In this document: one piece after another, positions 1 to 9,339 of the stretch
How the letters are laid out: each line of letters begins with the position of its first letter
How positions within the stretch are numbered: position 1 is the stretch's first letter
Source of the DNA: Salinigranum salinum
Lineage (GTDB): Archaea > Halobacteriota > Halobacteria > Halobacteriales > Haloferacaceae
Direction of reading: 5' to 3'
DNA: 64,000 bases
NCBI RefSeq assembly: GCF_009176545.1
Contig: NZ_VTOJ01000001.1
Span: 1,922,001-1,986,000, forward strand
Translations under genes and position numbers: made by a program
The notes under the pieces: model-generated
What the model saw: only the letters and a program-made list of their open reading frames with translations
What the model was told of the DNA's origin: nothing
Databases searched by the model: none

Positions 1-824
1 GCGAGCGGCGTCCCGACCGCACCGGAGAGCGACGGGAAGATCGCCCGCGCCCGTTCGTTGAACTGCCGGATCCGGTCGTCGTCGTCGAGGTAGACGACCG
101 CGTCGTCGACCCCGTCGGTGAGTTGCACGGCGAGGAACCGTTCCTCGTAGACGAAGAGCACGCCGACGGCGAAGACGGCCACGCCGAGCGGTTCGTAGTT
201 GATGTCGAGGAGCATCGGGGTTGCGAATCCGACGATGTCGAAGACGACCGGCAGGCCCGTGACGGCCGCGACGACGCCGAGGGGACGCGTGTCGTAGTCG
301 GCCTCGAGGAACAGTTCGTAGAGCATGAAGAAGCCGACCGCGACGAGCGCGTACGAGAGGCCCGCCACGACCCAGTGGAACGTCCCGTGGGAGACCGTCA
401 GGTGGGGGAACGGTTCCGTCACGAACGCGGTCGTGAAGTACAGGCCGTGGACCGGGTTCGTCACCTTCACGGCCACGATCACGAGGTAGAAGACGGCCGC
501 AGCCCGACGGTACGTCGGGTCGGTGTGGAACGACCGCTGGGTGTACGCGGAGCAGAAGTAGAGCCAGGCACCGACCGTGGTGAGCCCGACGATCAGGCTG
601 ATCAGGTAGCTAGCGTACTTCAGCGACGGCGAGGGTGCGACGAGGAATCCCAGCTCCCAGGCCGCCCACCCACCGCTCGCAGCGAGGAGACCGACGAGCC
701 CGCGACGCGTGTCGTCGTCTTCGACCTTCGTCGCCCGGAGGAGCGCGGCCACGCAGACGAGCGTCGCGGTACCGTAGGCGAGAACGTAGCCGAGAAACGT
801 CCCGGAGAGACCGAACAGGACCAT
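1..824 (-). CDS. Sensor histidine kinase, 7TM N-terminal region (3' part outside the window)
   Basis: This gene starts at the ATG complementary to 822-824 and runs off the left edge after 274 codons. Residues 5-225 hold about seven hydrophobic segments of the histidine-kinase 7TM sensor type, including WLYFCSAYT at 87-95 and a conserved HGLYF/EPF region at 126-139. A PAS-like segment begins near 238 (DDAVVYLDDDDRI). The kinase core would lie outside the window. It is a clear paralogue of the kinase at 54853-56535, with the same order of segments and similar motifs. By family it senses a membrane or small-molecule signal and phosphorylates a response regulator; the signal is unknown. A TATA-like box lies about 27 nt before the ATG, which supports this start. 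Confidence 0.85.
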   Translation of the reverse strand, partial: MVLFGLSGTFLGYVLAYGTATLVCVAALLRATKVEDDDTRRGLVGLLAASGGWAAWELGFLVAPSPSLKYASYLISLIVGLTTVGAWLYFCSAYTQRSFHTDPTYRRAAAVFYLVIVAVKVTNPVHGLYFTTAFVTEPFPHLTVSHGTFHWVVAGLSYALVAVGFFMLYELFLEADYDTRPLGVVAAVTGLPVVFDIVGFATPMLLDINYEPLGVAVFAVGVLFVYEERFLAVQLTDGVDDAVVYLDDDDRIRQFNERARAIFPSLSGAVGTPL

Positions 825-848
825 TGTCTCCGGGATGATCGACCGATA

Positions 849-857
849 CTTAATTCT
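849..857 (-). promoter_or_regulatory. TATA-like box of the 7TM kinase gene
   Basis: On the minus strand this reads AATTAAGT, an AT-rich island in GC-rich DNA. It is centred about 28 nt before the ATG at 824, the spacing expected for a leaderless haloarchaeal transcript. Confidence 0.5.
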
Positions 858-909
858 CACACGCAAATTCTCCACACTGAGAACGATTCGAACGCGACGC
901 CTGCGGTGG

Positions 910-1542
910 TCAGCAGACGTCTTTAACTCCGAGTCCCATCTCGGTGAGCGAGTCGGCGTAGTCGTCGTACGCCACCTGGATCACGTACTCGGCGACCATC
1001 CGCGCGCGCTCCCAGTCGTCGTCGCTCTCGCACAGGTCGTCGAGGAGCGCACAGCCGTCGTCGATCACGGCGGCGGTCTCCCGCTTGAGATCGCGGAAGA
1101 GGTCGGCCCCGGACTCGTCGGCCTCGTTGACGAAGAACCCGATCAGCTGGTTGTGTGTGCGGAGGCTGACGAGCGGCCGGCCGACCATCCCGCTCGCGAC
1201 GCGCTCGACCGTCTCCTCGCGGCCGCGAAGGTACGCGTGCATCGGCCCGCCGTCGGCGAGGTCGACCTCGCGGTCGAGCGCCGCGAGAACGCGTTCGAGG
1301 TGCGTCTCCTCCTGTTCGGCGACCACCTCGAACGCCGTCCGCGCGGCGTCGTCCGACTCGTCGGCGGCCCAGGTTCGGAACGTCTCGCGGGCGGCGTGTT
1401 CGGAGTGCGCGGCAACCTCGAGGACGCGCTCGCGTTCGATCCGCGCCCCGGTCAGCGCGATGAGCAGTTTGCTCGACCCCAGTCGGTCGAGTTCGGTCCG
1501 GTTCGACTCCTCGACCGTCTCGCGGAACGTGTCGCCATCCAT
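910..1542 (-). CDS. Rubrerythrin/ferritin-like family protein
   Basis: The product has 210 residues and is predicted almost entirely helical. It carries the ExxH type iron-ligand motif of ferritin-like folds (EETH at 78-81, in EQEETHLERV) and a second His/Glu-rich helix (HSEHAARETF, 46-55). This family is common in haloarchaea and is annotated as rubrerythrin-like or, in some genomes, as a transcription antitermination protein; I rely on the fold and not on that name. A four-helix di-iron domain would fit a role in peroxide or iron handling. The C-terminal rubredoxin-like CxxC domain of classic rubrerythrins is absent. The ATG at 1542 is preceded on the minus strand by a TTCAAATCC box at about -27. 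Confidence 0.75.
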   Translation of the reverse strand: MDGDTFRETVEESNRTELDRLGSSKLLIALTGARIERERVLEVAAHSEHAARETFRTWAADESDDAARTAFEVVAEQEETHLERVLAALDREVDLADGGPMHAYLRGREETVERVASGMVGRPLVSLRTHNQLIGFFVNEADESGADLFRDLKRETAAVIDDGCALLDDLCESDDDWERARMVAEYVIQVAYDDYADSLTEMGLGVKDVC

Positions 1543-1600
1543 ATCGGTCGGAGGGGGGCGACGGATTTGAACGTTTCCGGGTCGCCGGGGGACGCGACGG

Positions 1601-2047
1601 TCACACCCACGCCGGATCGGTCTTCGCCAGCCGCTCGAACCGGACGAGAAGCCAGGGAAACGGGAGCAACACGGCGACAGAGATCACCGCCGGGACGCCG
1701 ATACCGGGCCAGGGAGACCCCGTGAACAGCTGGACCTGGACGCCGATCCACGTCGCCAGGGCGACGACGACGCCGTAGTAGGCCGCACGCACGGGGAGCG
1801 TGGCGAGGTGGCCCGGCTTCGGCCACCACCCCACGTCGACGTACCGCCCCCGGAGCGTGCCGACGGCGAGGGACGCGACGGCGAGGGTCGTCATCGCCGA
1901 GAGGGAGACCTCCGCGGGGTTGGCGGCCACTAGCAGGAGCCACAGCACCGGGATCACCAGCACGTTTACCTCCATCGCGGCGAAGAACGTGTAGTCGAGG
2001 AAGCGGTCGACCCGCTGGAGCAGCGTCCGATCGGAGTTCTCACCCAC
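1601..2047 (-). CDS. Small haloarchaeal membrane protein, function unknown
   Basis: I place the start at the GTG at 2047, giving 148 residues. The longer open frame upstream is arginine-rich, non-membrane sequence typical of non-coding frames here. The protein has four hydrophobic stretches: about residues 20-40 (NVLVIPVLWLLLVAAN), 45-60, 80-100 and 108-130. Its C-terminus is basic and cytoplasmic-looking (LLVRFERLAKTDPAWV). No catalytic motif is visible. A TATA-like GTTTAGC lies about 27 nt upstream of the GTG, and a perfect inverted repeat covers the start codon, so repression at the transcription start is possible. I do not recognise the family. Confidence 0.6.
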   Translation of the reverse strand: MGENSDRTLLQRVDRFLDYTFFAAMEVNVLVIPVLWLLLVAANPAEVSLSAMTTLAVASLAVGTLRGRYVDVGWWPKPGHLATLPVRAAYYGVVVALATWIGVQVQLFTGSPWPGIGVPAVISVAVLLPFPWLLVRFERLAKTDPAWV

Positions 2048-2060
2048 AGTCGTACTGTGG
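2044..2060. promoter_or_regulatory. Perfect inverted repeat over the start codon of the 1601-2047 gene
   Basis: CCACAGT-cgt-ACTGTGG has 7-nt perfect arms and a 3-nt spacer. The GTG start lies inside one arm. If the transcript is leaderless, the repeat also covers the transcription start, the position of an archaeal repressor site. It could also form a 5' hairpin in the mRNA. Confidence 0.4.
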
Positions 2061-2410
2061 TGTCGAGACGCTAAACGGTTACTCCGGATGGCGCGAAGGT
2101 CGCCGTACACGGGCTGTGTGGGGTGGATTCGACGACCACGACGCGGGAGCGGCGCGTCGTCTTCGCGGTACCTCGGCAACCGTTGCGGCGAGGATCGACA
2201 CTGGGATCGACCGGCGAGGGAGGCCGCGCGGTCAGGTCGTGTCGCTTTCAGTCGTCCGCAGACACGTCGTGTGGGATGCACGGCACGAGTCCGGCAACAC
2301 CCCACGGTCTGGTGTGTTCGCTCCCGGAGCGCGTTCCAAAGGCTCAAGCACGCGTTTGACTGAACCCCTGGTTTGTTTGCTCGACAGTCCACACCTAGAG
2401 ACGACGCGAC
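2048..2410. other. Intergenic region between divergent genes
   Basis: This is 363 bp between the divergently transcribed membrane-protein and lipoprotein genes. It holds the promoter and inverted repeat of the left gene. Beyond those I see no coding signal, RNA gene or array. Open frames crossing it are arginine-rich on both strands and look non-coding. The AT-richer stretch at about 2360-2400 probably holds the promoter of the lipoprotein gene. Confidence 0.5.
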
Positions 2411-3751
2411 ATGAACCGGTCACGCCGAGCGGTCCTGTTCGCCTGCGGCGCGGGGTTGGCTCCACTCGCGGGGTGTTCGAGCCTCGATCCCGATCGCGAG
2501 ACGCCCACGTACGAGGGGTCCCGTCTCGATGCCTTCGCCCGGAAGGACGTCCCGCGGCCGCCTGCCACGTTCCCGGTGTCCGTCCCGGACGCGATGGTCT
2601 CGCGGCACCTCGACCGAGCCCGGGAACTGATCGAGCACGGCCCGGAGCGTCCGGATCTCCCGAACGCGGACGCCCGCGAGCGGCTCGGAGCGGACCGCGG
2701 GACGGTGCTCGATCGACTCGACGCGGTCGACGGCGACTCGGCCGGGCACGCCCGCACGCCGCTGAGACGGCTCGCCACCGCTCGGGACGTTCGGGAAGAC
2801 GCCGCGGCCGTCGACGCGGCGTACCGTGCTGCGACGGACGACGTCACGGAACAGGCGGTCGCCGATCGGCGGACGCAACTTCGGTCGGCTGTCGTCGACT
2901 TCGAGCGTGCGTGGACGTACCGCGGCGACGACCCGTCGACCGCCGTCGTCGTGCATCGAGCGCTGAAGGATCTCCAGACCGAGGCCCGTCCGGGAATCGC
3001 CCCGACCCGGGCGTTCCCCGAGGAGCCGACGACCGATCCCTTCCGCGTCGGCGAACTGGTCCGACAGCTCGAGCGAGGTGACGCAGCACTGAGTGACGCC
3101 GGACGGCTCCGGAGGCGATACCGCGAGAGCCTCTCCGAGCCACGACCGTATCGAACCGCCTTCTCCGTCGCCGCGAGTCGGCTCCGACGGATCGTCGAGC
3201 GGTACCGCGAGGACCTCCACGGGTACATCGACGCCGACGTCGAGGAGCTCCCGTTCGACCAGCCCATCGCCGAGACGCCGCTCAGGTGGCTCTACTTCTG
3301 GGCGACTGACGGCCTCGATATCTTCCGCACGGACGCGGAGGAGGCACGACTCCGGGGAGATCCGGCCACGGAGGTGATCGCGAGAGGCGTTCACCTCACG
3401 GTGCTGCGGGCACTCAAGGCCATCGTCACGGACATCGAGAACGATCGCGTCAGCGTCCCGGAGACCGTCACCGGCATCGAGGCCGCACGGCGGGAGGCGC
3501 TCGACTCGCTGGCGCGCGCCTGGTCGACCGACCCGACCGTCCTCGCCGTCGCCGTCGCCCACTGGGCAGAGCGGCTGGTCCTCGACGTCACGGATCGACT
3601 CCGCGGGCCAGCGATCGGAGCGGACGAGACGCCCGACACCCGCGATGGATACAACATCTGGGCGACGTACGTGACCGCCAGCCACGTCGCAGCGGCCGTC
3701 CCTCGGACGGTCGCCGACTGTCGGGAGGCACTCCGCGTGGCCACGTCGTGA
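2411..3751 (+). CDS. Predicted helical lipoprotein, function unknown
   Basis: The product has 446 residues. The N-terminus has a short signal with basic residues (MNRSRRAVLF) and a lipobox ending LAGC near residues 19-22, so it is probably exported and lipid-anchored on the cell surface. The rest is acidic and strongly helical, rich in Arg/Glu/Asp amphipathic segments, with no Cys after the lipobox and no enzyme motif that I recognise. Helical tetratricopeptide-like or periplasmic-binding folds cannot be judged by eye. The ATG at 2411 is the first in frame and places the signal peptide at the N-terminus. The gene ends 30 bp before the end of convergent pelA. Confidence 0.7.
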   Translation: MNRSRRAVLFACGAGLAPLAGCSSLDPDRETPTYEGSRLDAFARKDVPRPPATFPVSVPDAMVSRHLDRARELIEHGPERPDLPNADARERLGADRGTVLDRLDAVDGDSAGHARTPLRRLATARDVREDAAAVDAAYRAATDDVTEQAVADRRTQLRSAVVDFERAWTYRGDDPSTAVVVHRALKDLQTEARPGIAPTRAFPEEPTTDPFRVGELVRQLERGDAALSDAGRLRRRYRESLSEPRPYRTAFSVAASRLRRIVERYREDLHGYIDADVEELPFDQPIAETPLRWLYFWATDGLDIFRTDAEEARLRGDPATEVIARGVHLTVLRALKAIVTDIENDRVSVPETVTGIEAARREALDSLARAWSTDPTVLAVAVAHWAERLVLDVTDRLRGPAIGADETPDTRDGYNIWATYVTASHVAAAVPRTVADCREALRVATS

Positions 3752-3781
3752 CTCCCTGTCGGAGGGCGACCGGGTTGCGAG

Positions 3782-4858
3782 TTACTGGAGCCGGTAGCGC
3801 AACAGCGCCGCGATGCCGCCGAGGTTCTTCAGCTGCTGGCCGGGGGCGAACTCCGCCGAGAAGACCGTCACCTCGCCGCCCTTCTGTTCGACCGTCTCGA
3901 TGACGTCGTTCACGTCGACGTCCCAGTCGCCGCGGCCCTGCCGTTCGTCTCTGAGTCTGGCGTCGAGCACGAGCAGGTGTTCGACCGCGCCGAACGCCGC
4001 GGCCTCGTCGACCGCCTCGACGCCGTAGGCGATCTTCTCGCCCGTCGCGATCCCGTCCATCAGCTCGTCGATGAGCCGCGACTCCTCGGCGATGCGGGTC
4101 TCCTCCTGGACGTCGTCGATCGCGCCACGCTTGAGCACTTCGTGGACGCCGCGGTCGCCCACCCCGGCGGTGTCGACCGTCTTGACGATCTTCTCGGCCG
4201 CGTCGGGGTACTCCTCGGCGATGTAGTCCCGCGCGTCGTTCTTCGTGAATCCCGGCCCGGCGAGGACGATCGCGTCGACGTCGAGGTGTGACAGCGCCGA
4301 CCCCAGTTCGCCGAACAGCTCGGTGCGGGGACGGGCGTACTCGCCTTTCCCCGTGGGGCTGGTGAACGAGGCGTACTCCTCGGTGCCGTACTGGGCGACG
4401 GTGTGGACGTACGCCGCCCCCTCCTCGACGGTGACGATGGCGACGTCGGGGTTCTCGGTCGCTTCCTCGGCCTCCTCCAGCCGCTGGATCTGATCCGGCT
4501 TCCACCGTTTCTCGATCGTGAGCTCGGATCGCTCCTCGACGTTCAGCGTGTGGTGGTGGCCCAGCTGGTCCTCGCGGGAACAGCCGACGATCTCGCCGCC
4601 GACGCGGAGCCGGTTGGCGAAGCGAGCGAACTCGACGTCGTCGTCGTCGACCTCGATCGTCACGTGGAGGTGTTCGCGCTCACCGCCGGTGTCGCGGAGG
4701 TTCTCCTCGTTGCGCTGGATCCGCCGGGTGGTGTCGCCCTCGACGAGGTCGCCCGGTTCGAGCACGTACGAGAGGTGCCAGAGGTCGTCGACGTTCTCGG
4801 GGACGACCGTGATCCGCTCGCGCCCCTCCGCGCCGCGACCCCGGCTTGCGATGCGCAT
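3782..4858 (-). CDS. pelA: mRNA surveillance protein Pelota
   Basis: The product has 358 residues when started at the ATG at 4858, matching archaeal Pelota length; the in-frame extension to 4963 is arginine-rich and was rejected. It has the three Pelota/eRF1-like domains: an N-terminal Sm-like domain ([19 protein letters not shown] near 18-36), a central RNase H-like domain ([15 protein letters not shown]), and a C-terminal L7Ae-like domain ([20 protein letters not shown]). Pelota binds the empty A site of stalled ribosomes with the GTPase aEF1A or ABCE1 and dissociates them. RqcH, which acts on the resulting 50S-nascent chain complex, lies 2 kb away on the same strand, with only two membrane-protein genes between them. 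Confidence 0.95.
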   Translation of the reverse strand: MRIASRGRGAEGRERITVVPENVDDLWHLSYVLEPGDLVEGDTTRRIQRNEENLRDTGGEREHLHVTIEVDDDDVEFARFANRLRVGGEIVGCSREDQLGHHHTLNVEERSELTIEKRWKPDQIQRLEEAEEATENPDVAIVTVEEGAAYVHTVAQYGTEEYASFTSPTGKGEYARPRTELFGELGSALSHLDVDAIVLAGPGFTKNDARDYIAEEYPDAAEKIVKTVDTAGVGDRGVHEVLKRGAIDDVQEETRIAEESRLIDELMDGIATGEKIAYGVEAVDEAAAFGAVEHLLVLDARLRDERQGRGDWDVDVNDVIETVEQKGGEVTVFSAEFAPGQQLKNLGGIAALLRYRLQ

Positions 4859-4979
4859 ACTCGTCCTCGGCGGGCGGGCGTTACGTGTCTTGTCATTCCG
4901 GTGTCTGTGTCGGGAGGGAGCCGCGAGCGGCCGCCCGGCCGCCCGGCCGCACGACCGTCCCACGGACGCGCGTCGACGG

Positions 4980-5699
4980 CTACGGCTCCGACCACCGCTT
5001 CTTCGCGAGCCCCGCGGCGAACCCCCGCCCGACGAGGTAGTAGACGGCGACCTGAGCGTAGAAGAGGACGAAGACGCCGACGACGACGGCGGTCAGCGCG
5101 GAGCCGACGAGCCCACCCACGACGCCGACGACGACGGCGGCCACCCACGCGATGAAGTAGTCGCGCGTGAACGCGCCGGCGAACACCGTCCGGACGTCGA
5201 ACGCCGCCCCGAGTCGGTCCTCGATGGCGAAGTTCGCGAGCGCCGCGGGGAGGACGTACGCGACGACGACGGCCAGGAGGACGGCGACGAGCAGGAGGAC
5301 GAGGAAGATCACCAATCCCGCTCCCGTCTCGCCCCCGCCCACCGGTGGAGCCGTTGCTGGTGTCGCCGGTACTGACCCGGATTCGACCGGGACCGCCTCC
5401 GTGTACACCGGGAGCAGGAACAGTCCGAGGACGACCACGAGGGGAACAGCCCCGATCAGCCCGTAGACGAGGTTCACGACGACCAGTTTCAGCCCATCGA
5501 CGAACAGCGACCCCCACTGGGTGAACGACGGCGGCTCGCGCTCGCGGCGGGCGGCGTAGTCGAGGACGCGGACGAGATACCCCTGGAGGACGATGGCGGG
5601 AAGCACGAACGGGCCGAGAAGCGTCAGGATCCCGCCGACGAGGAGCGTCGACAGCCAGTCGTCGCCGCGACGGGGAAACGACAAGGCATCGGAGAGCAT
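4980..5699 (-). CDS. DUF4013 family membrane protein
   Basis: The product has 239 residues from the ATG at 5699; a GTG one codon earlier is possible. It has about five hydrophobic helices: [20 protein letters not shown] near 19-38, one near 65-95, a long pair around 125-150, and two near the C-terminus. The N-terminal pattern of a short amphipathic helix, GGILTLLG, and a G-Y-x-V-R-V-L motif is typical of DUF4013. It is a paralogue of the next gene (5977-6684). Function is unknown; many members are archaeal or bacterial multi-pass proteins of unknown role. Its position between pelA and rqcH is noted but proves nothing about ribosome rescue. Confidence 0.8.
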   Translation of the reverse strand: MLSDALSFPRRGDDWLSTLLVGGILTLLGPFVLPAIVLQGYLVRVLDYAARREREPPSFTQWGSLFVDGLKLVVVNLVYGLIGAVPLVVVLGLFLLPVYTEAVPVESGSVPATPATAPPVGGGETGAGLVIFLVLLLVAVLLAVVVAYVLPAALANFAIEDRLGAAFDVRTVFAGAFTRDYFIAWVAAVVVGVVGGLVGSALTAVVVGVFVLFYAQVAVYYLVGRGFAAGLAKKRWSEP

Positions 5700-5872
5700 C
5701 ACCGTGGCGATGACCGGGTGCGGAGTTAGTTCTTGTGACCGGCGGCGTCGGCCTCGCGGTCCGGAGGGGTCGTCTCCGTCTCCCTCCGCGTGACCAGGGG
5801 CTGGCTGGAGGTGGCCGGCGGCGGCACTGGAAGAGACGGGGACGGCAGAACGCCGAGACCGAGGTGCGGACG

Positions 5873-5925
5873 GCGAGACGCGAGAACGACGAGAACGACA
5901 GAACGACAGAACGACAGAACGACGA
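5873..5925. repeat. Short tandem array, 8-9 bp unit
   Basis: AGAACGAC occurs five times between 5883 and 5923, three of them in perfect 8-bp register, flanked by degenerate copies. It lies in the 277-bp gap between the two DUF4013 genes. No coding role is apparent. Confidence 0.7.
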
Positions 5926-5976
5926 GGCCGACGGAACGACGAGAATCAGCCCGAGACGTGGAATCGGAACGCCCGA

Positions 5977-6684
5977 TCAGACGGCGGGCTGTTCGCCGGG
6001 CATCTCGTCTTCCTCGTGGAGGTCGACGGGGTGGACGTCGGCCCAGGTGTGCCCGATCACGTAGAACGCCGCGACGGCGGCGTAGAACGTCACGAACACG
6101 CCGACGACGGTCCCGATGAACGGGACGATGCTCAGGACGCCCGTGACGATGACCGCCGCGAAGAGGATCGCGAACGCCGTCAGCCAGCCCGTGGCGTACG
6201 CGCGGGTCGTGACGATCGAGCGGATCTCGCCGAACGCGAAGCCGGCCATCACGTCGTCCTTCTCGACGTAGTTCGCGAGCGCCGCAGGGACGATGTACGC
6301 CGCCAGGAGGCCGAGCACGAACGCCACGAGGAAGCCGACGAGGGCGAGGAGTCCGCCGATCACGCCCGCGGCCCCCGAGTTCCCGGCGACGGCGCCGCCG
6401 ACACCCAGGAAGGCGATGATCGCGCCGATGATGCCGGGAACGAGCCCGTAGACCAGATAGATGGCGAAGCCCTTCAGCCCCTCCACGGCCATCGTCCCCC
6501 AGTCGTCGAACACCGGCGGCTGGTCGTCGTCGGCCATCGTGCCGCGCAGGACGCGGACGTAGTAGCCGATCACGAGGAACAACGGGACGATGAGGAAGCC
6601 GAGGAGGGTGAGTACTCCGCCGATGAGGACGGTCTTCACCCACTCTTCGCTGGTACGCAGGTATCTGATTGAATCTTCGATCAT
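5977..6684 (-). CDS. DUF4013 family membrane protein
   Basis: The product has 235 residues from the ATG at 6684; the open frame continues 83 codons upstream, but that part is not membrane-like and lacks haloarchaeal protein composition. The N-terminus (SEEWVKTVLIGGVLTLLG) aligns with the neighbour at 4980-5699 ([17 protein letters not shown]), as does the following GYYVRVL motif, so the two are tandem paralogues. Five to six transmembrane segments are predicted, including a Gly/Ala-rich pair near 75-135. The C-terminal tail is acidic. Function is unknown. The gap to rqcH downstream is 282 bp. Confidence 0.8.
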   Translation of the reverse strand: MIEDSIRYLRTSEEWVKTVLIGGVLTLLGFLIVPLFLVIGYYVRVLRGTMADDDQPPVFDDWGTMAVEGLKGFAIYLVYGLVPGIIGAIIAFLGVGGAVAGNSGAAGVIGGLLALVGFLVAFVLGLLAAYIVPAALANYVEKDDVMAGFAFGEIRSIVTTRAYATGWLTAFAILFAAVIVTGVLSIVPFIGTVVGVFVTFYAAVAAFYVIGHTWADVHPVDLHEEDEMPGEQPAV

Positions 6685-6966
6685 GGTATATGTCACCGAG
6701 CCTGCTGCCACGGCGCACGAGGCGCCCGGCGTGGCCTGCAGTTGCTCTGCACTCCTGACGCTAGCTACGGTATTATGTATGCCGTCCCTTCCATCAGCTA
6801 AATGAACCGTTATTTCGGCCGAACTGTTTCGCCGCGCGGCCGTCGCGTGTAGCGGTTCGTCCGTCGCGTCACCGCTCGACACCCGCCTCGGCCGTCGAGA
6901 CCTTCCGTTCGTACCGATCGATGTCCGCCTCACTCACCTCACCCGCCCCGCCCGCCGAAACCCCCC

Positions 6967-9069
6967 TTACCGATCGACGTCGCGCAGTTCGCTCCCGCCG
7001 GGCGGGAGGAACTCTTGGATCCGGTCGGGGCTGGCGACCTTGCGGAGGAACGACTGGTCTTCGAATCGGGTCTTGAACTCGCGGTAACACATCTTCGCGG
7101 CGTCGTTCTGGGCGTATCTGCCGGGTTCGAGGTGGATCGACGTCACGACCCGCGGATCGACCGCCGACGGGGGACCGCCGAGCACTCGCGTCTCCCCCTC
7201 ACACTGGATACCGACCGCGACGCGGGCCTCGACGTCGCGGAAGTAGGTGCGGTCACCCCGGATGACGAACCCACCCTTCTCGAGGTATTCGCCGCTCTCT
7301 GGCGTCTTCGACACCTGATCCGGCGTCACCAGGTAGGCGTCGCCCGCGTGGCGACCGTCCTTCCACACTGACGAGTACGCGACCGCGAACTGGGCGGCCT
7401 CCCCGAGCGTCGCGTCAGGGAAGTCGACCGGGCTCGACGGCTCCGAGGGTCGAGACGCCTTGAGGAGCGTCACCGGTCCGCCGTGCGCCTGTGCGTGGAG
7501 GAACCGGTCGTGTTTCGAGAGGTACTTCTTGACGAGTTCCTCGTTCTGATCGGCGTTCCGCCCGCCGACGACGAGGTAGCCGTCGCTCGTCTCGAACCAC
7601 CGGAACCGCTCGTACCAGTGGTCGGGCCGGCGAATCGGGATCGACGAGCGCGAGAGCCAATCGACTTCCCGTTGCTCCTCCCCGTCGTCTTCGTCTTCGT
7701 CGTCGGCCTCCCACGCGTCCTTTCGGGCTCTGACCGCGGCCAGTTCCTCGCGGGTGTCCTCGATCGCGGCGAGGGCACCCTCCTTCTTCTCCTCGATGCG
7801 CTTGGCCTCCGTGTAGAGGCGGTCGGCGTTCTTCTCGACGCCGTCGTCGACCTCCACCTCGACCCGGGTGCCGTCGAGGTCGATCGTGACGGTTCCCGCC
7901 GAGGAGTCGACGCCGACGACCGCCTCCGCGGCGGGGATCCCCCGGTCGGCACCGGCCGCGAGCGTCGACTCGATCTCCGACCAGGGGACGGCCTCCTCGC
8001 GGGCGTTCCTCACCGTCGACAGGACCTCGTCGACGAGGTCGTAGTTCGCGTACAGCAGTTCGGCCTTCTCGCGTTCGGCCTGCGCCTGCTCTTCGAACCC
8101 CTCGATGGCTCCCTCCTGCTGCTCGATGATGCGTTGCTGTTTGGCGATCTCCGCCTCGAAATCCGGCCGGTCCGTCCCCTCTTCGACGGGGTCGTCGTCG
8201 AGTTCCAGCCGGTAGAAGTACTCGTCGAGCGCCTCGTTGAACGTGTCGTACGCCTCCTCGTTCAGCTCCGCGCGTTCCCGTTCGCGGAGGGGGAACGGCG
8301 TCGCGTCGACCACGCGATCGCCGTCGAGATACAGCCGCGGGTCGAAGTCGCCCGCTTTCAGCTGCGCGGCGAGGTCGGCGATGGCGTCGTGGATCGCGCG
8401 GTACTCCCGTTCGCCCGCGTCGGCGATGTCGAGCGTCTTCTCGACGCCGGCCCTGGTACACAGCTCCTCGGCGTAGAGGCCGCCGAGGTTCAGCTGCGTC
8501 GCCAGCGTGCGCACCACGTCGGTGTCCGACTCCGCCATCTGCCGGCGGAAGGTGTCGAAGCCCACCGTGAGGGGGTTGAGCCGCGACGAGGGGAACTCGT
8601 ACTGCGCACCGGGAGCGACGGTGCGCGACTTCAGGCGGACGGTCTCCAGACTGCGGACCACCTCGTCCGTCCCGTCGAGGACGGCGATGTTACCCTGTCC
8701 GAACAGTTCGGCCACGATCTTCGTCCGCTCGTCGCCGCGCTCGAACTCGAAGACGAGGATGCGGTCGAACTCGAACTGTTCGACCCCCACGAAGTCCGCG
8801 TTGGCGATCCGGTTCCGGAGCATCATCGCGAAGTTCGGCGGACGGCCGGGGGCGTCGGGGACGTGTTCGGGGGCGGCGACGTGCGCCCGCTTCACCTCCC
8901 CCACCTCGACGATGAGCTCGACGCGACCGCGGTCGAAGTCGCGCATGCGGAGACGCAGGAGGTCCTCGCCGTACAGATAGGCCTTGTCGACCTTCGCGCC
9001 CTCGTACCGGGTGAGTTCGGTCACGAGGGCCGCGAGGTCGACGCTCGAAAGCTCCTGCTTCGGGTCCAT
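6967..9069 (-). CDS. rqcH: Ribosome quality-control protein RqcH (NEMF/Rqc2 homologue)
   Basis: The product has 700 residues. Order of parts: NFACT-N (1-240, with FDRILVFEFE at 101-110 carrying the Asp-Arg pair that family studies link to C-terminal tailing), a helical coiled-coil region (about 300-470, rich in Glu/Lys/Gln), and the C-terminal NFACT-R segment (about 500-620, RPDHWYERFRWFETSDGYLV). RqcH binds the obstructed 50S subunit and nascent chain left after splitting by Pelota/ABCE1 and recruits tRNA to add a degradation tail. The ATG at 9069 gives the conserved MDPKQELSSVD start. It sits on the same strand as pelA. Confidence 0.93.
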   Translation of the reverse strand: MDPKQELSSVDLAALVTELTRYEGAKVDKAYLYGEDLLRLRMRDFDRGRVELIVEVGEVKRAHVAAPEHVPDAPGRPPNFAMMLRNRIANADFVGVEQFEFDRILVFEFERGDERTKIVAELFGQGNIAVLDGTDEVVRSLETVRLKSRTVAPGAQYEFPSSRLNPLTVGFDTFRRQMAESDTDVVRTLATQLNLGGLYAEELCTRAGVEKTLDIADAGEREYRAIHDAIADLAAQLKAGDFDPRLYLDGDRVVDATPFPLRERERAELNEEAYDTFNEALDEYFYRLELDDDPVEEGTDRPDFEAEIAKQQRIIEQQEGAIEGFEEQAQAEREKAELLYANYDLVDEVLSTVRNAREEAVPWSEIESTLAAGADRGIPAAEAVVGVDSSAGTVTIDLDGTRVEVEVDDGVEKNADRLYTEAKRIEEKKEGALAAIEDTREELAAVRARKDAWEADDEDEDDGEEQREVDWLSRSSIPIRRPDHWYERFRWFETSDGYLVVGGRNADQNEELVKKYLSKHDRFLHAQAHGGPVTLLKASRPSEPSSPVDFPDATLGEAAQFAVAYSSVWKDGRHAGDAYLVTPDQVSKTPESGEYLEKGGFVIRGDRTYFRDVEARVAVGIQCEGETRVLGGPPSAVDPRVVTSIHLEPGRYAQNDAAKMCYREFKTRFEDQSFLRKVASPDRIQEFLPPGGSELRDVDR

Positions 9070-9339
9070 ACCGTCCCCGTATCAGGGGCCGCCGAAAAGG
9101 GGTGTCGGTCTCGACTTCGGTCGAGGACGCGAGCGAGTTCGGGCACGCCGTGGTTACTGCCACGTGTGTCAGCACTGCCGTGAACCAGTACCGCCGTGAA
9201 ATGCGAGACCGCTGTGAGAGACGCTCGCGCCCGGGGTCCCCTCCGGTCTGCCTCGAGTCCACCCACCCGGGACCGTCTCGCTCACTGGGACCGAATCGCC
9301 GTCGCGAGGCTCTTGTGTCCGCGGAGCCGACGAGGGGAC

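Noticed and set aside
1565..1580. A GTTCAAATCC-like string suggesting a tRNA T-arm
   Set aside because: No acceptor, D-arm or anticodon stem fits around it; it is the probable promoter of the ferritin-like gene.
6869..6937. A 22-codon minus-strand frame (SEADIDRYERKVSTAEAGVER) after rqcH
   Set aside because: The composition looks coding and it has a GTG start, but it is too short to support; it may be a remnant.
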